From positions 38,164 to 102,163 of the forward strand of contig JAHLMK010000040.1 in NCBI GenBank assembly GCA_019915135.1: 64,000 bases of DNA. Direction: 5' to 3'. The translations under genes were made by a program, and so were the position numbers. This document shows positions 55,201-64,000 of this stretch, in pieces (position 1 is the stretch's first letter; each line of letters starts with the position of its first letter). The DNA comes from Strobilurus pachycystidiatus. Taxonomy: Eukaryota; Basidiomycota; Agaricomycetes; Agaricales; Physalacriaceae. The notes below the pieces were generated by a model that saw only the letters and a list, made by a program, of their open reading frames with translations, was not told the origin of the DNA and searched no databases.

Positions 55201-57508
55201 GATTTGCTCTTCCCGCTCCGGAGAGCTCTACTCTCTCTGAAGATCACACGAGCTTCTCAATCTCATATTCTCCAACTGGAGAATCTTCGAAGGATATACA
55301 ATTTTCCATCTGGGAAGCATCCACTGAAGATGAGTACATGGACGAGGATAGTGATTTCGAATCGGATTTGGAGGTAAGTCATTGCCCACTTCAATCATCG
55401 TCAATATGTCGGTACTGATGTTGTGGTTGTAGTACATGTCGGAGGCTGACAGTGTTCACACTGTTACTGCTGCTTTCGAACACGCGCGAGACATCATACA
55501 GCGTGGTGTGCATGCCGATTCAACTCTTACAACACGAGTACTCGATGATGCGTTCCACTTCATGGATTGACTGCTCCGGCTGTTATCCAAGAAACACTCA
55601 GCATTCAAAGCTTTCTGTCACGACTTCAGTGAGGCCATTTTCATACGTGATAAGGACGACGAAGCTGCTGTTCGAACTGTTCTAGAAAAACAGGGAGTGA
55701 GCTGGGAGTATGCAAAGCGTGCCCGAGCCCCTGCCTTGAATCGCCGGATACGTCGGTACATTCCCGACCGTCATACGCTGGCCAAGCGTCTGACAACCCT
55801 CTTCACCGGGTACCAAGACATAGCTTGCTCAACCAAACCTCAGCCTGCGAGTCGCAATCGGTTCTTTGGTGATGAAGCTAAGGAGATGGCTACACGCCTT
55901 CTCGAGACTGTTCGTTTAGGCTTCCTCTCGGATCCACCAAACATTCCCCTGTACTACCTCATGGGCCGAGACCGAGATGGTCTAAACATCTACCGCACTA
56001 TACGTGGAACAAATTCCGTAGAAGGAGGGGTGCACATGGCCGTTCGACGTGTCTTTGGCTCATTGAAGGCATCACCGGAACTAGCAGATTGTCTACTCAT
56101 AAATTGGATCTTCCGTCGTAACCAGACGGTAAGTTTATATTCTATTTGCAGTTACCACTCTTATACCCGGCTACAGGTGGGCTATAGGAATCGGACAGGC
56201 AAGAAGTTTCGTGGGCACTTTGATATATGGCTCTCGGATGAGATCGTCGAGATTACAACTCTTCTCGATGTTGCGCCCTCCTTCCCCATGCCACGCCTCC
56301 TTGCCACACGTATTGCGACTTCAGAAACCTTCGGAATCCTTCCCGTTGATACTGCTCTTGCTGCAGAGCTCGGTATTACCACACTTCCATCTCTGCGCAT
56401 TGAAGGAGTTCCTCATCATCACGATCAGCCTGTTCATGTATTGTCCCGACTGTCAACGCGGCCCACAAACCAGTATCGGTACCTACAACTTCGACAGCGG
56501 ACTCTGTATCCGGTCCTTCCGGTCGCCACATTTGCCGAGTATCGCAAATTCAAGCAGCTTATCACGAACCCCATGTTCAGACTAGGGCGAGGGCGATATC
56601 CGGCACATGAAGCCTACAAGAATATCAACTTCAAGACTCTTGCGCAGTTCTGGAACAACGAGGTGGATACTCAAGATCGTACCGTGACGGATGTGAACCA
56701 GCGGCTATACTATAAGCTGCCAGGACAACTCGAGCTTCACCACAAGAAGACAATTCTGTGGAAATCGGAGCGCTCAACGCTGTTCATGGGCGAAAATGCA
56801 GTCGCGTTGAAAGCCTTCACCGACTTGATCACATCCGACGAGAATTCCGTCACCACTCTACCTCCAATTTCTCTTCCGGGCGTAGAGGTCGATGATGCTT
56901 TCAAGACTGGTATGTTGTCAAACCTTTGCAATAAATCAAGTTGCTTACCTGCACAAATAGTTCAAGAACTAAACAAAAATCTTGATCTGGATTCATTTGA
57001 CTCCATGGCACTCCGACTGGAGCGAGCGCAACAAACAGACATGCACGTCGACAACATGGACGTCGACATCGAGAGTGCAAACGTCCACATCGAGACTGCA
57101 AACGTCGACATCACAAATGTCGACAGCACGAATGCCAACGACATGGATGTCGACAATGCTGCAATGGAGGTGGATACTGGCCAAAGAGAAATCAGTAATC
57201 ATCGAGACGATGGCGCACCCACGCCGAATGTTGCTCCGCTGGCCGCGACTATATTTCCACAGCGGCAATCAACCCTCCAGTCGAAAGGTGTGCTTGCTGT
57301 TACATCACAGATTAGCGGGCCCGGATCTGCGAAGAAGAAACGATGTGCTGTGTGCGTTAAGGCGATGTGTGCAAAGCGTTGGGATTGTCCGGGTACAGGG
57401 AATCGAGAGTGGTGTACATGCCCACACCCTCGCATTGGGCCAACCGAGAAAGTCCGCATCCCAGAAGATAAGATTCTCGCATTCTTAGAGGCTCGGGCAA
57501 GAGAGTGA
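52245..57508 (+). pseudogene. DDE transposase-like gene with embedded degenerate 3'-5' exonuclease, one premature stop
   Basis: Predicted exons 52245-52620, 52683-53162, 53218-53810, 53859-54066, 54120-54424, 54477-55373, 55433-56128 and 56177 to the TGA at 57506-57508. All introns checked keep phase; two late introns are optional because they are also open. The N terminus is Pro/Thr-rich. A zinc-ribbon-like part (L-C-Y-K-H-G, C-T-C-K, F-C-C-D) follows, then candidate catalytic D regions (H-T-F-D; L-L-Y-T-D-S). A segment resembling RNase D-type exonucleases (about 54330-54850) lacks the expected acids. Next comes V-A-R-G-T-I and a T-E-V-L-V-P motif, then R-G-T-N-S-V-E-G-G-V-H (about 56005), holding the putative third acid. 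Acidic M-D-V-D repeats and a C-terminal cysteine cluster close the protein. A TGA at 55568-55570 replaces an expected arginine codon; the frame reads on normally after it. Confidence 0.72.
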
Positions 57509-58773
57509 GGAAATATTATGTATTGCTTGCTTTGTACATGCGGGAATGAACTAGGAGGCAACATAGTCGTAGTCGCAGATGCATGAGCTCGAGTTAGTGA
57601 GGTTTTCGTAAGTCGCGACGCGCTGCTTGCGAAATTATGGCAGTGAGCAGAAGTCCAATTAAAGTCACTCACTAAATGACCTGGCGGATTCCCGCCGCTG
57701 TGCGCGCATCAGCGCCCCTCACGACCGTCGGCACCCTCCCTCGCCCTCCTACTCCACATCCCGCGCGATTTCCGCTTTCAAATTTGTCGTCGTCCCGCGC
57801 TCGCCGTCGTCGTTGGGGCGTGATCCCGGTCCTGCGGCCTGCGGGGGTGGTTCTGAGCCCAGGCAGACGTCGTTGTCGTACCTGACGACGCCTCGGCTCG
57901 GCGTCCTGTCGAATCCGTCGTTGACTCGGTCCGTGGGTCTGGGTGTGCTCAGAATTGGCAGCGAGTTGAGCGCGTGCTCGTATGCGTCCGTGCCGGACAG
58001 TACTCGCGACGCGCATTGAAATCAACAACCTGCAAAATAAGTATATGAGATAGTGAATTATGTGACGAGGGTGGTTGGGAGGTGAGGCAAGAAGGAATAC
58101 GCACCTCAGTTCCCGTGGATATGTCTACTCGCTAACACTAGTGTACCAGCACTCGCAACCGGTGCGTCCAGTATTTCGACTATTGCACTTTCCAGGCAAC
58201 TGGCGTAGTCCTAGCGCATACCCAGTATGTCCCGTCTAGCACCAACTGTCGTGCTTATCCGTCAATGTCCCGACTGGTTCCAGGTTCTGAGACTTGTGTG
58301 ACGTCCATCGTGATCCGGGGAATCCAGGGGTGTTGAGCACGAAGAAGGCACCGACGAGCGTTCCCGTTAGTGCTTTGTTCGGGAGAGCGATTGAGGCCAT
58401 GTCGGTCCGTGAGATAGTGGTAGGAGAAAGAGAGAGGGCGCGACCGTCCCTTAGCGGGACCGATCAAACGATCTTATCTCATGATAGCTATCTTGAAAAC
58501 GATTGGCCAAGTCCTACGTCCAATTTCGGCGCATCTCCGAAAGGGCATAGGCTTGAAAGCCGCGCCTCTGCCAAATCTCGGCTTGGGATCATCTTGAAAA
58601 CCGGAGCGAATTTGCTTGTATTGAGCTGCTTACTACTTCTACGGCCAAAATCTCTCGCCAATAAATGCCTAGGTAAGTTCTGAATGCTCTCTCCTTCTCT
58701 CTTTTTTTCTCTTCTTTTCTCATCTTGAAAAACTTGAAAAACCGCTCATCTGCACAGACATAGGTCATAGGCC
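56736..58773. repeat. 2038-bp direct repeat, right copy
   Basis: Second copy of 50001-52038. Right of 58773 the sequence is unique, so the second tandem copy is cut there. Confidence 0.92.
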
Positions 58774-59130
58774 TTGGTATACCGTGTGAAAATGTCTCCT
58801 TTGACCGCTTTCGACCTACCCTCAACGGTCACTACTGACCTACTGACCTCGAGTATCTGGGCTATCGGTGGCTGGCATGTTGCCATGAGCACTGTCTTTC
58901 ATGCGTATATGGTGCTGGTTGTTGCCCTGTTCACTTCGGAACAAGGTATCTGATGCATTTCTAGCTATCATCCAAACACGGTATAAGGAACGCTGAATAG
59001 ATAAAAGATGACCGCATGTGGGGACCGACGGCGGTTATATCCGTGTATTTCAATAACCCAGCCTTCGCGATATATCTACGCCACGCCTGTACGAAGGTAC
59101 ACTTGCGACCTCCATCATCTCACCTCGAAG
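58774..59130. other. Upstream region of the DUF6535 gene
   Basis: No gene seen. It carries the promoter of the gene starting at 59131; no clear TATA box was identified. Confidence 0.4.
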
Positions 59131-62100
59131 ATGCCCTCCTCCCGCGCCCGATCCTCATCCAAAGCCAGCTCCTCGTCGGACTCAGAGCATGATTCTGACT
59201 GGGTCCTGGAGCAGCCTGCCAAGCAGCACTACGCAGAATCGCGGAAGAAGAGAAGGACACGAGGCTTATATTCGAAACATGCGCGCAGTCGCGAACCGAA
59301 ACGTATGCACTGCTCTCCTGAGCTCATTGCTACACCTTACATCTTTCTCAGACACCAACGATATATTCGACTACGAGGTCAAGTACGGAGAGGACGAAAT
59401 GTTCACCGAAATGGGACCAAATGCGCGCGTCTGGAAGGCATTCTGGGATGAATGCTCGAAGCTGGACTTGGACATGTGCGAGGACTGGAAGGATGGTCTT
59501 GATGTTCTCCTCGTTTTCGTAAGTCATTTCGTTTGATGCTCGGACACGCTCTCATAGCTCCTCATTACAGGCTGGTCTGTTCTCTGCCGTGGTCACCACC
59601 TTCGTCGTCCAAGTCTCCCAGCAACTCTCCCCCGACTATGGCAAGATGGGCGCCTTCCTCACTTTCGAGCTCATCGCTGTGACGCGTGCTGTATCTGAGG
59701 GTCGGAACGTCACTGATGTGCCGGCCTCCCCACTCACGCCCGACACCGAGTTCCACGCCGCCCAGCTAGATGCTTGGGTGAATGCACTCTGGTTTACGAG
59801 CTTGTCTCTGAGCTTGACAACCGCACTGCTCGCGGTCGTCGCCAAGCAGTGGATCCACCAGTACCTGGCGCACGCGTCAGGCGCTCCCCGCGAGCGTTGT
59901 CGCGTTCGACAGTTCCGCCTGGAGAGCCTCAAGGACTGGTGTGTCCCCATGATCATCGGGCTTCTACCAGTGATCATGCACCTCTCTCTTGGCCTCTACT
60001 TTGCAGGTCTCGTCCTCTACGTCCATTCCCTCAGCACGTCCATTTCCGGACTCGTTGGAACCGTCGCTGCCATCGCCTTCGTGGCATACTTCATGACTAC
60101 CCTCCTCCCTGTTTTCAAACCGCGTTGCCCGTACAAGAGCCCATTGGCGTTCTATTCGTACCCGCTGTTCAAGTACATCGCGTACCTTTTCCATCGATCG
60201 GCAATCTATCGTTTTTGGCTGTTCATGCGGAAATTCGCACCCGAGGAGATGAAACGTGAGAAATGGTCTCTGAAAGATCTGGAGACGGAAGCGGTGGAGC
60301 TCGAAGGCGAGGCGCTGGACGTGCGGGGATTGGTTTGGCTGTACAAAAAGTCGACCAGTTACTCTGTCCATCGTGTCATCATGCAGGCCCTCAGTAATCT
60401 GCCGCTTCGAAGTCTCAAGGATGTCAGGGAGAAACTTCCTGACCTTACACATGCTATGCTGCGCGCCTCTGTCGAATCTCAGTCGCCAGGTGCAGAAGGG
60501 GCCCTTTCACGCTTATTTCGCGCCGTTCTTCGATTTGACCCGACGCAGGCACCAGCTATTGAGGAGACCCCTGGCGCGTACGCACCGGGCTCCAGCGAGC
60601 TCACACGGCATCTGCCTCAGCTACTTGTGGGCATGGATCCTGCGAACTCCATAGCTTTTATTCGTGAGCAGATCTCTGTGCGGTCTGTGAATCTCGATTC
60701 GGTGTCCTGGGTACTTATCTTCCGAAACGCGCTCAGTGACGGGACCGAGTGGCTAGAGGCCGAGAAGGTCGACTCGCAATTCTGGGCACGTTTCATTGCA
60801 CTATTCAAGCCACCACATAATTGCTTTACCATGAACTGCGATCATTCCCGAGATGACTTCTTCTCTGTGCGCACCCACGTAGGAGGGGCATGGCATCGCC
60901 CATTGGCCTTCAGGACAGCTCATGAACAATTCAACACCACATTTCAGCTCTTCGAGCATTCGGAAATGGACAGTGCATGCGACATTACAGAGGCGATCAG
61001 AAACGTCATGTATGAATCCTTCTGTGACTTCCTCCTGAAGGCTATCTATCACAAACTGTGTCAGGGGTCTGCATACACCGATGTTCCCAGCGACATCAAG
61101 CTCCAGCTTGTTCTGATTCAAACCGAGATTGTGCACAGCACCAACCGCCAGGAGGCTTCCCTTTTCACCAAGATTCTGCGTAATCTTAACGCATACCTTG
61201 GCATGACGAACTCGTTCAACGTTATGCACCAGAAACACCCGGCCGTTCCCCGCGCTACGTTCCATGCCATGCAGTCCATTGTCAACTCCGGCCTTCTTTC
61301 TCTAGACACCTTGACGTGGAAGAATAAGTGGGACGTCCTGCAAATACTGTTCCGTTGCCTTATCCTTGATCGGGAATTAGGCGAGCATCATAATGGCTGG
61401 CTCTCTGATTCCACTCCGCGGTTGATTGACGTCATTTTTGGGGCACCAAACCTCATTCCATCCCCACTGTTGACTGAGGTTCTAGAGTATGTACATCGCT
61501 CAAGGTGTGCGCCTTTGGCATCAGCAGCTTACTCGGAGCTCTTGCGCAGAGACTGGCTAAGCGCCATTCAACGCGACTTCCTGTTCGGACGCGATGTCGT
61601 CCCTTGGACCCATGTTTCGTACATATTCTCGGTCGCCACGTATATTGACACCCTGCATGCTCTAGCATCCATGGCACCCCTTGTTCACATGCAAACCCTA
61701 CAGTACCTATCGGACCCTCAGACACTTGCGAATGCCGCCAGAGTCCTCATCTTGGGGGACGTTGATCGACGAGAACGACTCTATACTCTGGCTTCGTTGG
61801 TCAATCCCAAGCAATGGGACATCATCGCTGATACACTACTCGATTTTACCATCTCTAAAGAGGCCGCTGAAGCATATATCTATCAGACTTCCTGGAAAAA
61901 ACCCCGGGAACCATTCCAACGCCTCAAGATCATCACATATGATGGATTCGAAAGTATACATGGCGAGATATCTCGTTTTCTCCAGTCTCCTGGTAGTAGA
62001 CTCAGTGTTGTCTTGTCGTGTTATACTTGTGAAATTGTTCAGTCGGTGAGTCCTGAGACTTCTCTTGGTGCAATGGCTTGTATCTAAGAATCGCCTAGGG

Positions 62101-62275
62101 AGTCGTTGATTCTGCAAAACATTCACTTGCCGAGGAGGAGAGTCTGGTTTCGAGAACTTGGATCTCGAAAATCATCGACCTGATTCGTAGGACTCGAAAA
62201 GGGCTGCCACTGATCAATAGTGTCGGGGAGAAAGACAATAGTATTACCGACAGCAACAGCCGAACAGCTGTGTAA
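59131..62275 (+). CDS. DUF6535-family membrane protein, 996 aa
   Basis: Exons 59131-59302, 59352-59518, 59571-62045 and 62099-62275, introns of 49-53 bp, phases all consistent. A Ser/Arg-rich N terminus is followed by the conserved block D-Y-E-V-K-Y-G-E-D-E-M-F and W-K-A-F-W-D-E-C. Four hydrophobic segments follow at about residues 114-132, 184-207 (A-L-W-F-T-S-L-S-L-S), 239-265 and 271-295. V-V-A-K-Q-W-I-H-Q-Y-L and the motif K-P-R-C-P-Y-K-S-P are typical. The long remainder is helical and soluble. The family is a lineage-specific expansion in mushroom-forming fungi; its function is unknown. No lesion was seen, so this copy is likely functional. A decayed relative lies 1.3 kb downstream. Confidence 0.85.
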
Positions 62276-62647
62276 TGTAGATCTGCGTGGATTTGACAAT
62301 AATCTTTGATCTAGGATCTTGACTTATTGGATTGAAGGGAACAGTGTACATTCCGAAATGATTGATGCTCTTTATAGTGCAGTCGCTCTGCACGGATGAG
62401 ATGCAAATTCACATGCACAGTGAGTTCAAGAGACATGGGTCAGTGGTCTAAGTCTGAAGGCATAAGCTTGAGCAGGAGAAAACTGCAATGTTATTTGTGA
62501 AGCTGTTGAACAATATGTACTAGTAGTACCGGTGATGATTGTGAAGAACACATAGGACCAGCCGAGGTTTGAAGAATAATAGACGGTCTTGTACAATAAG
62601 CTGCGAGGTATATAGTGTCGTGGGGATGGAGAGCACATTATATCGCT
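62276..62647. other. Spacer
   Basis: Nothing recognised apart from a TATATAG box near 62608, about 40 bp before the small ORF at 62648. Confidence 0.4.
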
Positions 62648-62812
62648 ATGGCTTCGATTCTCTCCTCGCTTCTCAACGCATTGGTGCCGGCGGCCAGTAC
62701 TTTGAATGACAACGAAAAGGCAAAACTCAAAAAGATTGCTGCTCAAATGCCGACCCCACCACAATATGTCTTCGAAAGACTAGCAGAAATCTTCAACAGA
62801 GAGAATGTGTGA
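62648..62812 (+). CDS. Small ORF, 54 aa
   Basis: An ATG about 40 bp after a TATATAG box opens M-A-S-I-L-S-S-L-L-N-A-L-V-P-A-A-S-T, then a charged helix (D-N-E-K-A-K-L-K-K-I-A-A) and A-E-I-F-N-R-E-N-V before TGA. The amphipathic N terminus is not a convincing signal peptide. There is no cysteine and no CaaX end, so it is not a mating pheromone. It could be the first exon of the gene remnants that follow, because a GTGAGTG donor overlaps the end (62807-62813). Confidence 0.35.
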   Translation: MASILSSLLNALVPAASTLNDNEKAKLKKIAAQMPTPPQYVFERLAEIFNRENV

Positions 62813-63580
62813 GTGGCTCGCAATCTACAATTCTCGGTGGAGCTCTCATGCGACTCCAGCACTAGCACTGCAATCTCTTCGTGGTTTGAACATTGCGACT
62901 CGGAGTCCGATGACTTGTCACCTTTCACAGAAATTTCATTCGAAGGCGAAGTTGTCATGGTCCGCAAGGACAACAGCCACGCAATCTCGAGGAAATGGTC
63001 TCGATCTTACATGGCTCGCTTCATACAAAGCACGATTGAGCACTGACTCAACTCCGACTTTGGAACTTGGCAGACCGACCATTCCCCACGAGACGTCCAC
63101 TATGCTACTGCCAGTGCACCCCATGAGCCTGGCTATCACAGATTCGCGCATCTTACTCTTTGCGACTCGGACTACTCTCAGTCAACGCCACATTTGACCG
63201 TGATCTTGTCCTGAATCCTACTCTACTTAGGGTACATGGAGCAGCTGTCAGCTCATCCTACGACTGCACTTCCCTTTCATTCTTCCTCTAGTGCGCTCTG
63301 GCGCTGCCATGATCGATTCAGGCAGCACCGCGTCGCCGTGCCAGTGCCAGACCAGCGGCTACCTTCGCGGTCGTGATATGACTGGTAAACCAGCTGGCTC
63401 AACCTACACTGTCTCTGTCAATGAGAGCTGGCGCATGCTACTGAAATGCTGAATGACTTTGTTCTCAGGCCACTGCTGTTTGCCATGGAAGGGAATCGAA
63501 CGAAAGTGATCGGACCGAAATCTCATGGGATGCGCTCGAGTCCTGCACGTGGACGAAACTTGTTCGCGGACGCGCATCTT
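62813..63580. other. Degenerate sequence before the second DUF6535 copy
   Basis: Short open frames on both strands, none with consistent splicing. Probably decayed 5' coding sequence of the DUF6535 relative. Confidence 0.35.
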
Positions 63581-63582
63581 AT

Positions 63583-64000
63583 CCTTGGTCTATACTTCGG
63601 TCTCTTGCTGTACCTCACCCTCAGAACATTCGTGTCTGCGCTAGTTGGAACGATTGTTGCCGTCGTTTCAAATTATGTGGCTTTCTTCCTCACGACGCTC
63701 CTTCCTGTCATCAAACCGCGTTGTCCCTACAAAGGTCGACTAGCAATCTATTTGTATCTTCTCAGATTCATTGTGCTCCTTCTCCATCCATCTGCCATTT
63801 GCTGCCTTTGGGGCAAACTCGCACCCTCCGAAACAAAACATCAGAAATGGTGTTTGAAGGACCTGGAGAGGGTAAAGCGGTGGAACAGGAGAGCGAAGGC
63901 CGGACGACCGAGGTTTGCTTCGCTGTACACAAAGTTGACCAGACAGAAGGCAAAGACAGGATGGTACAGACTCATAATCTCATTGCGAGTGAGCGACAAG
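63583..64000 (+). pseudogene. DUF6535 relative, partial, runs off the window
   Basis: Reads L-G-L-Y-F-G-L-L-L-Y-L-T, a hydrophobic segment with L-V-G-T-I-V-A-V-V, then F-F-L-T-T-L-L-P-V-I-K-P-R-C-P-Y-K-G and K-W-C-L-K-D-L-E. This matches residues about 250-340 of the neighbouring gene. The upstream conserved block is not readable, so the copy seems 5'-damaged. Its 3' end lies outside the window. Confidence 0.7.

Noticed and set aside
50001..58773. LTR retrotransposon with 2-kb LTRs
   Set aside because: The repeats do not begin with TG or end with CA, contain the 3' end of a coding gene, and the internal part has no RT or integrase.
62648..62812. Mating pheromone precursor
   Set aside because: No cysteine or CaaX motif at the C terminus.
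1..64000. CRISPR arrays, rRNA, tRNA or bacterial operons
   Set aside because: None seen; intron-rich genes and transposon families show that the DNA is fungal.

Overview
The window is filamentous-fungal DNA, most likely from an agaricomycete basidiomycete. The coding genes have many short GT-AG introns of about 45-65 bp. The recognisable families (Tnp2-type CACTA transposase, DUF6535 membrane proteins, TET/JBP-like oxygenases, basidiomycete DDE/exonuclease genes, CTR copper transporter, EXO84) are typical of that group. I see no bacterial operons, rRNA, tRNA or CRISPR. At least half of the window is mobile or repeated DNA.

Layout. 1-5.4 kb: a six-exon Tnp2 (EnSpm/CACTA) transposase on the minus strand. 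5.4-7.6 kb: an element with imperfect inverted ends that encloses three tandem copies of a 647-bp unit. 7.6-12.2 kb: small or degenerate ORFs plus one well-spliced 157-aa hypothetical gene (10729-11507). 12.19-32.24 kb: a Ty3/Gypsy LTR retrotransposon with nearly identical 1.68-kb LTRs, gag, protease, RT/RNase H/integrase, and a spliced antisense gene before the 3' LTR. Inside its pol region lies an 8.7-kb hAT element (16968-25692) with 8-bp target duplications. Inside the hAT transposase gene lies a 462-bp MITE, again with 8-bp duplications. The hAT carries two further genes: a charged coiled-coil protein and a TET/JBP-like 2-oxoglutarate/Fe(II) dioxygenase broken by one missing base.

32.2-39.9 kb is gene-bearing: gene relics, a cluster of short MluI-like motifs, a proline-rich ORF, a CTR copper transporter, a damaged EXO84 (exocyst) copy, a clean 163-aa spliced gene and another hypothetical gene. 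39.9-43.5 kb: a minus-strand DDE transposase-like gene with a frameshift at its first catalytic region. 44.6-46.8 kb: a 709-aa protein with a cysteine cluster. 48.4-49.1 kb: a GC-rich minisatellite. 49.4-50 kb: an AT-rich island. 50.0-58.8 kb: a tandem duplication with 2038-bp direct repeats around a second type of DDE transposase-like gene; it has a degenerate 3'-5' exonuclease domain inside the transposase core and one premature TGA. 59.1-64 kb: an intact DUF6535 membrane protein gene and the decayed start of a second copy.

The most interesting part is the nest at 12-32 kb. The near-identical LTRs and perfect 8-bp duplications imply three successive recent insertions. The middle one carries a possible DNA-base-modifying enzyme as cargo.
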